From a virus, in the IMG/VR virus record IMGVR_UViG_3300043431_000731, positions 1-23,152 of that record: a stretch of 23,152 nt of DNA, one strand, 5' to 3'. The position numbers and the translations under genes were made by a program. Positions 1 to 8,183 of the stretch are shown here, piece by piece. Within the stretch, counting starts at the first letter, position 1; every line of letters starts with the position of its first letter. The notes beneath the pieces were generated by a model. It saw only the letters and a list, made by a program, of their open reading frames with translations, made no database searches and was not told the DNA's origin.

Positions 1-2004
1 CTACCAAGGTTCAGGAATGTAATTTGAATACAGAAGAAATAAACCAGATTTACCTACAGAGGTTTCAGGCTCTAGGTAAGTACCCTGAGCAGTCGGTAGA
101 GTAGACAGAACTTTACCAACTTTCCAAGATACTCCGTTTCTGTCGAAGATATTAAAGTTCCCAGTGGCTCTGATTACCAGATAAATCCCCTCAGAAGGTT
201 GAGCAATCACATAATGACCATCTACAGGGTAATTTGTTCCCTCAGTGACAGGGCTGTTGCACTCAGGGTAATACGTTCCCAGAAGCTGAGTATCCCAGTC
301 ATACATTGTTAGATACCTAAATCCATTAGGGAAAGGGACATAATCAGGTTCTCCAGTAATTCTTTCCTCAAACCCAACTGTGACAGAGCAGTGATATTTT
401 GGAGAGTGTATGAAACTTAAAGAGTCTTCAGAAAGACAGACAGAAATCGGCGTCACCCCAGGGGTTAGGTATTTAAAAGGAAACCTCAGACCCCTTGCCT
501 TGCCTCGAAAGTAAGCAAGCTTGCGTTTTAGGTTTACTATGTCTACAAACTCTACAGCTTTCAGGGCTGTTGTCCATTTTCTGCGAGTGACTCCTTCTAG
601 AGGAATCTTACTACGAAGACCGAGAGGAGAGGAGATAACCTCTGAATCTTGTGTAGAAATCACAGTAAATTCTGAAGAAATCAGAGGTTTGAGGTCAAAA
701 ATATCAGAAGACCCTGAGAAAGGGTACTCCTCGATATAGACAGAGGGGCAGGTGAAAGTAAAGCTCCAAGTTTTTCGACTTCCTGCGGATTTTGAAAACG
801 CGGAGGCAGAGATAAACCCAGTGAGATTCACAAGGAAGTAACAATGGGTGTAAGCTCTGGCGAGACCAGTATCCAGTGTTGCCCCTGCCGCATTGATAGC
901 CGTGACCGTGTGGGTTTCCCAGACAGTAGGAGACAGCCAGACAATGACATCCATACCGACTTCTAGGAAGTACCTGATGGGGTGTACTGGGTTCAGGTTG
1001 GAAAGGGGAATCAGAGTGGCTCCTAGGGCTACGTTCTCAATATACGCAGGGCTAGACCACATAGGGACTTTGACAGGGAGATTCTGGTTCACACGGTAGA
1101 AGTCTTCCAGAGTTGCAAGGTCTGCATCCCTACGGATGTTGATTTTGTACTCTACAGAATACCCTGGGCGGTCACGGAGTTGAGTCCTCTCCTCGGCAGT
1201 CCAGGTCTGGATGTGAGAGGTTGCCCAGATGAATTTCTCTGAGATATTAATAGAGGGATTGAAAGGGAGAACCTCTGCGAAGACCTCATCAGGAGGAGGA
1301 GGAGGAGGAGGAGGAGGAACAACCTCGCCAGAGAGGTTCTCTGGGGGAGTAAACGTACCAACATATCTCCCTATTCCTTTTGTAGCCCTGACATCGTCGA
1401 TGTAGCCATCAAAACGAGTGTGAGGTGAACCCCAGAGGTCAGAAACAACCCCAATATGCAGAAAAGAACCCGTCAGGTTATTAACGACACTGGAGGAGCT
1501 TCCGAATTGGACACCGTCTTTGAAACATCGGGTTACACCAGAATTTCTGGAAACGGCAACATGTATCCAGACCCCTGTTTGGATAAACCCAGAACCAGAT
1601 GTTACAATGGAAGAACCTGCTTGAAACAAGTATATCGTACCATTAGGGATTACGAGAAAAACAGAGTCATTCGAGCGGCTTCCAGAACCACCGAGAAAGA
1701 GAGAATCGAAAATCCCAGAGTAACTGGCAAGTGAATTAAAGTAAACCCAAGCCTCTAGGGTATAGTCTCCTGTCCCGAACCGAAAGTCTGCGGAAGATTC
1801 ACTCTGAATGAAAGACCCAGCTACCCCAAGATAAGCTGATAGAGAACCTGTCTTTTGAGGGGAAGGTTCTAGACTAGTTGCTCCAGCGGCTGTGAAAATA
1901 TGACCTTTGTCGTCTGGGAAGGTCATAGATGGGGGAGTCCCTGATGTAGAATCAAATTTAAGATTTACAAGCGTTGCTGCCCAGAGTTCTGCTTCTGTAC
2001 TCAT
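1..2004 (-). CDS. Distal tail protein with N-terminal LamG domain
   Basis: This 667-residue protein follows the tape measure with a 4-base overlap and a good AGGAG ribosome binding site. Residues about 12-222 look like a LamG/concanavalin-like jelly roll: FGTGDYTLEAWVYF, W-IHVAVSR, DGV, then GYIDDVRATKGIGRY near 200-214, a signature often seen in LamG domains on phage tails. Nine consecutive prolines (230-238) form a stiff linker. The remaining ~430 residues resemble the DUF2460/distal-tail kind of protein that usually comes after a tape measure; two stretches (about 250-330 and 440-540) look like related halves. By position it should sit at the tail tip, where the LamG domain could bind surface sugars. 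The LamG call is fairly firm; the C-terminal family is an inference from position and weak resemblance. The stop codon is the first base triplet of the window. Confidence 0.7.
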   Translation of the reverse strand: MSTEAELWAATLVNLKFDSTSGTPPSMTFPDDKGHIFTAAGATSLEPSPQKTGSLSAYLGVAGSFIQSESSADFRFGTGDYTLEAWVYFNSLASYSGIFDSLFLGGSGSRSNDSVFLVIPNGTIYLFQAGSSIVTSGSGFIQTGVWIHVAVSRNSGVTRCFKDGVQFGSSSSVVNNLTGSFLHIGVVSDLWGSPHTRFDGYIDDVRATKGIGRYVGTFTPPENLSGEVVPPPPPPPPPDEVFAEVLPFNPSINISEKFIWATSHIQTWTAEERTQLRDRPGYSVEYKINIRRDADLATLEDFYRVNQNLPVKVPMWSSPAYIENVALGATLIPLSNLNPVHPIRYFLEVGMDVIVWLSPTVWETHTVTAINAAGATLDTGLARAYTHCYFLVNLTGFISASAFSKSAGSRKTWSFTFTCPSVYIEEYPFSGSSDIFDLKPLISSEFTVISTQDSEVISSPLGLRSKIPLEGVTRRKWTTALKAVEFVDIVNLKRKLAYFRGKARGLRFPFKYLTPGVTPISVCLSEDSLSFIHSPKYHCSVTVGFEERITGEPDYVPFPNGFRYLTMYDWDTQLLGTYYPECNSPVTEGTNYPVDGHYVIAQPSEGIYLVIRATGNFNIFDRNGVSWKVGKVLSTLPTAQGTYLEPETSVGKSGLFLLYSNYIPEPW
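1291..1318 (-). repeat. (CCT)9 trinucleotide repeat coding the polyproline linker
   Basis: The plus strand reads nine AGG units in a row here, so the minus-strand gene has nine CCT proline codons. It lies exactly between the LamG domain and the tail domain. A perfect trinucleotide run can gain or lose units by slippage without breaking the frame, changing only linker length. Confidence 0.9.
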
Positions 2005-5000
2005 GCTAAAGTCTCCTGATTACGTCTCATATGGTTAATAACAATTTCCTCACCTGCGGAGGATTTAAGGTGGTTTTCGATTTCCTGACTAGAATAGTCA
2101 ATGTTCACAACCTTTATCTGCGGCTTGACAACCGTAGGTGCAGCAGCAGCCTTGGGTTTCCCAGTCTTCGCGCTATCGCGTTGCATTTGTGCAGAAAGGT
2201 CATTGTTCAGCCTCATAAACGCTTCGTTCTGCTTAGGAGCTAGAACACGCTCTCCCTTTGAGAGTTTATATGTTGCATCTTCTGGAACATACTCAAGACC
2301 ACCATGAGCCTGAGGCATAGGTTCAGCAATGATTTTCGCTACCTGAATCGCTCCAGTCGCCGCAGCCATAGCAGCGAGAGCCACACCAACGTAGGGAGTC
2401 GGGTTGGTCAACTGTGCCACTACGGCAGACGCAGTGTTCATAATCGTCTGGGCAACCATGAAGGCTTTATAGGCAACGAAGGCAATTTTCGCCTGTTTAC
2501 TCTGCGCACCGTACATGGTTATCATATGCCCTGTGATGCCTTGGAAGGTATTCGCTCCTACAGATGCAAGTCCAGAATAATAATTACTCTGATTGATAAA
2601 GTTCGCATCAGCATATTTCTGGTCTAGGGCATTCTTTTGTTGCAAGAACGTCTCCTGAGACTGGAGCTGACCTTCTTTGTCATCCATACCGACTGGGGTG
2701 ATTGCAGAGAGTTCCTCAGATTTTCCCACAAGAAGCCCTGTTTTTCTCTCACGATAACCCCTTGAGTCTGTAGAATCAGCAGAACTGCCTGCATTTTCAA
2801 GGAACTCCTTGCCTACGGATTTCATATCCAAAGACTGGGCAGAGTCTCTGCGGAGTTCAGCAATCTGAGATTGAATCTTAGCCACTGCCAGACGACGGTC
2901 TTCTTCTTTGACGATACTCTCTGTGAGTCTGAGTTCCTCTTCGAGATTCGGTATCTGAGCTTCCTTGATTTTCGCAAGCTCCTCTTGGTAACGCTTCTCT
3001 GTGATGATTCCAGTTGTCTTTTTGACATTCAAATCCGCCTCTGCCATTGCAGCAAACTCAGTGTCCTTGGAGACCTTGCGTTCCGCCTCTGCAAGTGTAG
3101 CCTGAACTCTGGCTTGGGCAGTTTTGATTTTCAGAACCTCAATCCCTGCAAAGTTCCCCTCCTTCTTAAGTTCTGCCTCCTTCTTGTTATGTTCGTAGGT
3201 GATTTTTGCCAAATCCGCCGCCAGTTGATTCTGGGTGTAGGAATCGGTTTCAATCTGGAGTTCCTCAGTCGCAAGGTTGTTCTTGATAAGTTGTTCTGCT
3301 GCCTTTTCACGTTCGAGACGCAGTGCTTTTTCTCTCTGAGCTGCAATCTGCTCTGCATCCAGAGCCTCCTTACGGGCAGTAATTGCTTGCTCCTGAGCCT
3401 GAGCTGCAATCGAAGACCGTTGTCCTTCGTATTTGTCCAGTTCACCAGCAGCCTTCGGTGCGCCTAGACGGATACCCTCACGGACATAGTTACGGGTTTC
3501 GGCAGGAAGTCCAGAAATCCAACTCTCACCACGACTTCTGGAGAGTTTCTCAATCGTTCCTCTCCCTGCGTTATAAGCAGCCAGAGCCTTACTTGCATCG
3601 TGACCGAAATGTTCAAAGTTCTTCCTGAGTTCATTCACACCGAAGTCTGCGATTTTATCAGAGTACTTGGTTGCAAAGTTTCGGAGATAGCTGTACATCT
3701 GAGGAGACATCTTGCGAGTTCTTCTCCCGACCTGTTCATAGGCAATCGCTTGCTGGAGTTCTGCCTCAGGGATTCCCTGCACTCGGTCTCCATAATTCCC
3801 ATGAGCTAGAGTACTTGGCATGACCTGATGTTTACCTACTGCACCTACAGGACTCACGGCATCTATTCTGCCACGGCTTTCCATCGTCCTCATAATCTGG
3901 ACAAGTTTGTCAAAGGCAGTGATAGACTTTCCAGCCCCCTCAAGGGTTTTTCTCTCTCCAGACTCGATGAGGTTTGATTTCTCTCCAATCAGGGCTTTAA
4001 TCTGAGCATCATACTTTTTAGAGATTGCTCTGGCTTTGTTGTTCTCTTCTACAGGGTCACCCGTTTTACCAGAGCGGAGTTTCTGAATATCCATCCTGAT
4101 TTTCAGTTCATCTAAGGCAGCTCGTTTTTCTTTCTCCAGAACTCCGATTCTATCTTCTATCTCCTTGGTAAGTTTCGCGTTTCTTCTGGAGCTGATGTCA
4201 TAGGCAGTCTCCTCTAGGACAGACGCCTCATTGATTCCAGTCCCTGCAAGAGTTTCCTGAGCTTTGATAGCTTCATACTCAGTTTTGAATTTTTCATTTA
4301 CCTTTCTGGCAGAGTTAAACGCATTCACTCTTGCAACTTCGAGTCTAGGCTTAAGGTCATCTAGGGCAGCCTGAAGCATGGCATCACTTTTTCCAGAGGG
4401 TTTCGCAGTTCCCAGAGGAGTAGCTTTATTACTCGCCATGTCTGCCTTGAGTTTGTTATACTCTTCTCTCAGGCGGTAGAACTCCTTGGCATCTGTATCG
4501 TATCTGTCTTTAAACGGTTTCAGACTGTCACTGTCTTTAACTCGCTTAAGTCTGTCTTCTTCCTCCTTGACCTCGGGGGCTTTGATGACACGTTCTTCCG
4601 CCAGTTGACGAGTGAGTTCAAGACGCTCTTTCTCTGCCTCCCCTGCTCGTCTCGAGGCTTCTCCGTACTGGGTCATAGCTGTTGTCAGTGCAAGGAGAGC
4701 CGATGCAGCCAAGATATACGGGTTTGCTTTTATCAGGGTGGTGAGGACAAGGGTGACTTCCCCTGCCTGAACGACCTTTGCAATGTAAAGCACCAGAGCA
4801 GTCGCAGCAAGTCCTCCCATAGCCTTGGTGAACATAGAAACCGTAAGACCAATCTGGGTAAATGTTTGGTTAAGTTCAAAGGTATTAGAGGTTGCGTCTC
4901 TCGCCATCTCGACCCAGCTTCTGCCCATCCCAACTAGGTTTCCTATACTCCGTCCACTGCCTTTGTAGATGTTCTCTGTAAGTTCTGTCCAAGATGTAGA

Positions 5001-6809
5001 GAGTTTACCAAGTTCTGCATTCAAACCTGTACTGGCGTGTTTGAAGGCTTCTCCACCGAACTCTGAGCCTAGGACTTCTGCAAACTTTGCAATGTTCTCA
5101 TGGGCAGCCACAGACCCAGACTTCATATCCTTAAGGAGTCTCTGTGTCGATGCTTGAATACTCTCCCCTGCCTTTCCATAGGCTTTTGCCATCATGGTTA
5201 CAGACCCAGGGATTCTCTGTGCAAGCTGTTTCACGAGTTCCTCTGCCTGCAATTTCCCTTTGTTGAAAATCTGAGAGAAAGCCAAGAAGACCCCATTGAT
5301 GTCATCTTCACTCATGTGCAGAGTAGTCGCCATCGTGTTGACATTTTTGAAGATGTTCTCTACAGTTTGGATAGACTCACCAGATGTAATTGCAGATGCG
5401 GCAAAAAGCCTGAACGACCCACGGAGTCCATCTAGGGATAAACCTGTTCTGTGAGCCTCTTGTCTCAGGAAGGTCATCTCATTAGAAACACCTGCGGTAG
5501 ATTTTGTAATTGCAAGCAGACTAGCTCGTGTACCCTCAAGGTGAATCCCTGTAGTCGGTACACTCATTAATGCCTGATAAGCTCTATGGATAGAGGTTGA
5601 CCAGATGTTATAGATGGTAGATACCGCAGCAACCCTGAGCCAGAGAGAATGATGAGCAGCCTCTGTATGCCTGAGAGCATTCTCATGTGTAGCAAGCTGG
5701 GCATCAACCTGTTTCAACACCTGGAGATAATGTTGCATTGCGGCTGTTGCCTGAGTCTGACCAGTGGACGAACTCGTGCCTCCCCTGACAGAGGACTCGA
5801 TGATTGCAATACGGTTTCTGTACGCTTGTTCTGCCGCAATACGTTTTCTCTGTGCGTCTGCACGGAAAGCCTCAATAGAGTTTATCCCAGAGATTTCAAC
5901 CTGACGTTGGTGGTTGATATCTGCTCTCAGTAGAGCTTCCCGTTCACGGAGAAAAGTAGAGAATTGAGATAACCTCTGGGTCTCCTGTTCTCTTGCCCTC
6001 GCAGTGGCTTCTCTTGCCAAGGTATCGAACCGAGAGTTCATAGCATGAGCGTCTGCAAGCATCTGAGCATTAGCAGCTTTCTGTGCAGCAACCTGACGCT
6101 TAGTGTTCTCAGTTAAGGCTCTTGTGTGTTCCCTGTCGAGAAGCTCGCGGTATTTATAATCTCTCGCGATTTCTGCACCCAGTGCCTGTTGCGCTCTCAG
6201 GGTGTCATTTGCGATTGCATCAAGTCGTTTCTGATTTTCTCTGATTGCCTGAGCATGGGCTTTTGCCATTGCAGAGTTGTAATCAATGTCCTTTGCCTGA
6301 GACCTCCCAAGGACTTCCTGCTCCTTGCGAAGCTGACGTTCTGCTGCCAGTTGTCTCGCAAGGGCTTCCTTGAGTGCCTTAGCATGAGCAGCAGCGAGAG
6401 CTTCTCTATGTTTATAGTCTCTCGCGATGTCCTCTCCCAGAGCTTTCTGGTCACGGATTTCCTGCTCCATCGCCAGCTTGCGGAGTTTATTATAATCTGC
6501 CCAGAATTTCTCATAGGCTTTCTGTTCTTGTTTCAACTTCCCTGTGATGTTATCTCCAATTGTGAGCTTGCTCAGTCCAGAGAGAGTTGTGGACAAGTGA
6601 CTAAAGCCCAGAGTTGCTGCCTGAGCTTCTGTCACTGCCTGCGTTAGCACAGAAATAGAAGCCTTACCGAACTTGTCTATAGACTTGGTAATCTTATCTA
6701 TCGGAACACCTGTGTCGTTCAGGGTTTTAATCAACTGAGAGACCTCTGCGACCCCCTTCGCAGTGTCCACATTGAGTTCAATCTTATACGTTTTTAGAGA
6801 GTCTGCCAT
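2001..6809 (-). CDS. Tape measure protein with internal SLT transglycosylase domain
   Basis: At 1602 residues this is the largest gene. It sits right after the tail assembly chaperones, as tape measures do, with a GGGGAGG ribosome binding site. The order is: N-terminal segment; helical, charged region with three 43-residue repeats (121-249); tape-measure domain around 420-620 (QLAQRIPGSV motif); hydrophobic helices around 650-720; long coiled coil; then a lytic transglycosylase (SLT) domain at about 965-1110 with MES (catalytic Glu977), SPVGAVGKHQVMPST, AAYNAG near 1079 and PAETRNYV. The C-terminus has another hydrophobic stretch and the GGLEYVPEDATYKLSKGERVL motif common at tape-measure ends. 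The protein sets tail length and is thought to enter the host envelope during DNA delivery, where the SLT domain would cut peptidoglycan. Confidence 0.95.
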   Translation of the reverse strand: MADSLKTYKIELNVDTAKGVAEVSQLIKTLNDTGVPIDKITKSIDKFGKASISVLTQAVTEAQAATLGFSHLSTTLSGLSKLTIGDNITGKLKQEQKAYEKFWADYNKLRKLAMEQEIRDQKALGEDIARDYKHREALAAAHAKALKEALARQLAAERQLRKEQEVLGRSQAKDIDYNSAMAKAHAQAIRENQKRLDAIANDTLRAQQALGAEIARDYKYRELLDREHTRALTENTKRQVAAQKAANAQMLADAHAMNSRFDTLAREATARAREQETQRLSQFSTFLREREALLRADINHQRQVEISGINSIEAFRADAQRKRIAAEQAYRNRIAIIESSVRGGTSSSTGQTQATAAMQHYLQVLKQVDAQLATHENALRHTEAAHHSLWLRVAAVSTIYNIWSTSIHRAYQALMSVPTTGIHLEGTRASLLAITKSTAGVSNEMTFLRQEAHRTGLSLDGLRGSFRLFAASAITSGESIQTVENIFKNVNTMATTLHMSEDDINGVFLAFSQIFNKGKLQAEELVKQLAQRIPGSVTMMAKAYGKAGESIQASTQRLLKDMKSGSVAAHENIAKFAEVLGSEFGGEAFKHASTGLNAELGKLSTSWTELTENIYKGSGRSIGNLVGMGRSWVEMARDATSNTFELNQTFTQIGLTVSMFTKAMGGLAATALVLYIAKVVQAGEVTLVLTTLIKANPYILAASALLALTTAMTQYGEASRRAGEAEKERLELTRQLAEERVIKAPEVKEEEDRLKRVKDSDSLKPFKDRYDTDAKEFYRLREEYNKLKADMASNKATPLGTAKPSGKSDAMLQAALDDLKPRLEVARVNAFNSARKVNEKFKTEYEAIKAQETLAGTGINEASVLEETAYDISSRRNAKLTKEIEDRIGVLEKEKRAALDELKIRMDIQKLRSGKTGDPVEENNKARAISKKYDAQIKALIGEKSNLIESGERKTLEGAGKSITAFDKLVQIMRTMESRGRIDAVSPVGAVGKHQVMPSTLAHGNYGDRVQGIPEAELQQAIAYEQVGRRTRKMSPQMYSYLRNFATKYSDKIADFGVNELRKNFEHFGHDASKALAAYNAGRGTIEKLSRSRGESWISGLPAETRNYVREGIRLGAPKAAGELDKYEGQRSSIAAQAQEQAITARKEALDAEQIAAQREKALRLEREKAAEQLIKNNLATEELQIETDSYTQNQLAADLAKITYEHNKKEAELKKEGNFAGIEVLKIKTAQARVQATLAEAERKVSKDTEFAAMAEADLNVKKTTGIITEKRYQEELAKIKEAQIPNLEEELRLTESIVKEEDRRLAVAKIQSQIAELRRDSAQSLDMKSVGKEFLENAGSSADSTDSRGYRERKTGLLVGKSEELSAITPVGMDDKEGQLQSQETFLQQKNALDQKYADANFINQSNYYSGLASVGANTFQGITGHMITMYGAQSKQAKIAFVAYKAFMVAQTIMNTASAVVAQLTNPTPYVGVALAAMAAATGAIQVAKIIAEPMPQAHGGLEYVPEDATYKLSKGERVLAPKQNEAFMRLNNDLSAQMQRDSAKTGKPKAAAAPTVVKPQIKVVNIDYSSQEIENHLKSSAGEEIVINHMRRNQETLA
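6063..6449 (-). repeat. Three tandem 43-residue repeats in the tape measure
   Basis: Residues 121-163, 164-206 and 207-249 align without gaps. Each begins Q-x-x-LG and shares patterns such as ARDYK-x-RE and AHA-x-A / EHTRAL. Copies 1 and 3 are closest; copy 2 has diverged. Each unit is 129 bases. This is a helical length-setting region, so repeat number should affect tail length. Confidence 0.8.
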
Positions 6810-6812
6810 TTG

Positions 6813-7226
6813 TTAATCCTCCCCTATCTGGGATTCATTGAGTTTACGGGTTCTTTCATTCTCCTTCCAGACACCGTAATGTATCAATGCTAGGTCTGTC
6901 AAGACCTCCTCGATAGAAAGTTTTTCTCTCCGCTTGCGTCCTTTGTTTCTTGCCTTGCAGAGCATCTGTATCAGGGTTGGGTCTAGGTTATCAGCAGCAG
7001 TCTGGTAGAGACGGGCGAGTTTATAGATTTCAAAAATCTCTGCCTTGTCCGAATCGAGATAAAAAAACTCGACATCAGAGTTTCCAATGTCGAGTTCAGG
7101 TTCTTCTTCAGGTTCTCCGCCGATACTTAGCAGGAACTCCTCCTCGGTTTTCTTAGCAGATTCAACCTCTAGACGAAGCCTATCTTCTTTAGATTTCCGA
7201 GAAAGGAACTCCCCAACCCCTATGAG
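6813..7226 (-). CDS. Tail assembly chaperone, -1 frameshift extension (gpT part of GT)
   Basis: This segment has no convincing start of its own. It continues the upstream chaperone after a -1 slip at the AAAAAAC heptamer. The shifted frame reads LIGVGEFLSRKSKED and runs for 137 residues to a stop 3 bases before the tape measure start. The fusion would be about 347 residues. The segment is charged and acidic in the middle (EPEEEPELD), ending in a basic helix-rich region. As in lambda gpGT, the short and long forms are expected to bind the tape measure and recruit tube protein during tail assembly, and are absent from the virion. The longer open frame upstream (from 7346) overlaps gpG in another frame and is not needed to explain the protein. 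Confidence 0.85.
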   Translation of the reverse strand, partial: LIGVGEFLSRKSKEDRLRLEVESAKKTEEEFLLSIGGEPEEEPELDIGNSDVEFFYLDSDKAEIFEIYKLARLYQTAADNLDPTLIQMLCKARNKGRKRREKLSIEEVLTDLALIHYGVWKENERTRKLNESQIGED

Positions 7227-7855
7227 TTTTTTGCTGTAGCATCCGAGAGAATCTGGAGATTGTAAAGTACATTCTGCTGCGCACGGGCAAGGGAGGAACT
7301 CCAAGGATTGCTTAAGAGCAAAACGTCTAGGAGGGCATTTAGGCAATTAGCACCGTCTCCCCAGAGTTCCAAATTGTCCACGGCTATTCTTGTGTCTGGC
7401 ACTGTAAGCTTGGAGGTTGTCACCTTGCCAGATTCATCTGTTTCTTGAATCTCCAAGGGGACGTTCTTCAGGGCAATAATCTGACCACGAAGGATATTCA
7501 AGAGACTCTCCTCTTGTTTCTTGCGACTAATGCGCAGAGTCTCTGGAGAGTCCACAAAGGTCTTACCTGTCAGGAATCGTTCTCTACCTTCCACAACCTG
7601 AATATCAAGTTCATCTCTTGTCAGGTAACTGAAATACTCTTTAAGTCGAGAAACCTCAGTAGCCAACTCGACTGCATCAGTGAAACTCTGGCGTTGAATC
7701 TCTGCCATTTGATTCCGGATTCTCTCCGCCTCTGCCGTGTTATGGCGAGCGAACACAGCAATCATTGTCTCTGTCTTGCCTGCGCAATCAGGTTCAGACT
7801 TGATTTTCATTTCTACAGAAGGGGTCTGTAGAGCCACATATAATACTTTAGCCAT
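7220..7855 (-). CDS. Tail assembly chaperone (gpG-like, unshifted form)
   Basis: This 211-residue protein lies between the tail tube gene and the tape measure, where lambda gpG sits. Its start has an AGGAG site 8 bases upstream. I recognise no sequence motif; the assignment rests on position and on the programmed frameshift site at its 3' end, a hallmark of this gene pair in tailed phages. Its last codons (GCA AAA AAC TCA TAG) hold the slippery heptamer in the right phase just before the stop. The 5' leader shares 14 bases with the leader of the upstream Acb2-like gene. Confidence 0.85.
   Translation of the reverse strand: MAKVLYVALQTPSVEMKIKSEPDCAGKTETMIAVFARHNTAEAERIRNQMAEIQRQSFTDAVELATEVSRLKEYFSYLTRDELDIQVVEGRERFLTGKTFVDSPETLRISRKKQEESLLNILRGQIIALKNVPLEIQETDESGKVTTSKLTVPDTRIAVDNLELWGDGANCLNALLDVLLLSNPWSSSLARAQQNVLYNLQILSDATAKNS
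7226..7232 (-). other. -1 ribosomal frameshift heptamer A AAA AAC
   Basis: In the gpG frame the codons are gcA AAA AAC followed by TCA TAG. This fits the X XXY YYZ rule with X=A, Y=A, Z=C. Slipping back one base places both tRNAs on AAA and continues into the 137-codon frame that ends before the tape measure. The stop codon two codons downstream would otherwise end translation. Confidence 0.85.
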
Positions 7856-7864
7856 GATGTTATC

Positions 7865-7878
7865 TCCTAGATAAATTT
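7865..7878 (-). repeat. 14-base direct repeat, copy at the chaperone leader
   Basis: Plus-strand sequence TCCTAGATAAATTT, identical to bases 8131-8144 and in the same orientation. On the coding strand it ends in AGGA and supplies the ribosome binding site of the tail assembly chaperone gene. The two copies bracket the Acb2-like gene. Confidence 0.85.
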
Positions 7879-7880
7879 AA

Positions 7881-8123
7881 TTAAAACGAGTTTGGTTGAG
7901 CGATTGAGCGAACCAGAGACATAAAGCCTTTCTGAAGGTCATCTGCACCTAGGGAAACCCATCTACGGTCAATCAGACGATTATCAGGGCTTTCGGGTAG
8001 ATTATTAAGTTTATCAACGAGGACTCCTACCGAATTAGCAAGGTGCTTCACCTCATTCATTAGGTTTATCTCCTCTTGAGAAAGTACCCGATAACCTGTA
8101 ACCTTTGCAGTTTTGTCTTCCAT
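7881..8123 (-). CDS. acb2: Acb2-like anti-CBASS cyclic nucleotide sponge
   Basis: An 80-residue protein that I recognise as the Acb2 (anti-CBASS 2, T4 Vs.4-like) family. Acb2 proteins form small helical hexamers that bind cyclic di- and trinucleotides, keeping CBASS alarm signals from reaching their effectors. Visible family features: GY(10-11)R followed by L-S-x-E-E-I; a first long helix with NE-V-K(26); a loop rich in P, D and N; then DRRW(52-55)VSLGADDLQKGFMSLVR (second helix) and the ending AQPNSF. From memory, Tyr11 and Lys26 are the ligand-contacting residues of the studied Pseudomonas phage protein, and both fall at the same positions here. It is a non-structural gene inside a structural operon, so it would be made late, together with tail proteins. 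Short AGGA ribosome binding site. No database search was possible. Confidence 0.82.
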   Translation of the reverse strand: MEDKTAKVTGYRVLSQEEINLMNEVKHLANSVGVLVDKLNNLPESPDNRLIDRRWVSLGADDLQKGFMSLVRSIAQPNSF

Positions 8124-8130
8124 TTTAAAT

Positions 8131-8144
8131 TCCTAGATAAATTT
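8131..8144 (-). repeat. 14-base direct repeat, copy at the Acb2-like leader
   Basis: Identical to bases 7865-7878. On the coding strand it places AGGA about 7 bases before the Acb2-like start codon. The distance between copies is 266 bases, so recombination between them would remove the Acb2-like gene exactly and leave the chaperone gene with an intact leader. Confidence 0.85.
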
Positions 8145-8183
8145 GGGAAACGGACAAAGAGGATTCCCTGCCCGTCTCGGGGT

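Noticed and set aside
1291-1318. AGG run read as a plus-strand series of ribosome binding sites
   Set aside because: It is a codon repeat of the minus-strand gene; no plus-strand gene follows it.
2871-3467. Plus-strand open frame of 198 codons opposite the tape measure
   Set aside because: Composition (Leu/Phe/Cys/Ser-rich) is what the antisense of a charged coiled coil produces; no start signal and no recognisable motif.
6126-6647. Plus-strand open frame of 173 codons opposite the tape measure repeats
   Set aside because: Antisense shadow of the helical repeats; hydrophobic and Cys-rich only because of the opposite strand.
7227-7346. Independent start at 7346 for the second chaperone
   Set aside because: No ribosome binding site and a sequence unlike the downstream part; the frameshift site explains the frame fully.
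8171-8181. Small hairpin (CCCG/CGGG) after the tail tube stop as a terminator
   Set aside because: Only 4 base pairs with a 3-base loop and no T-run on the minus strand; the following genes appear to be in the same operon.
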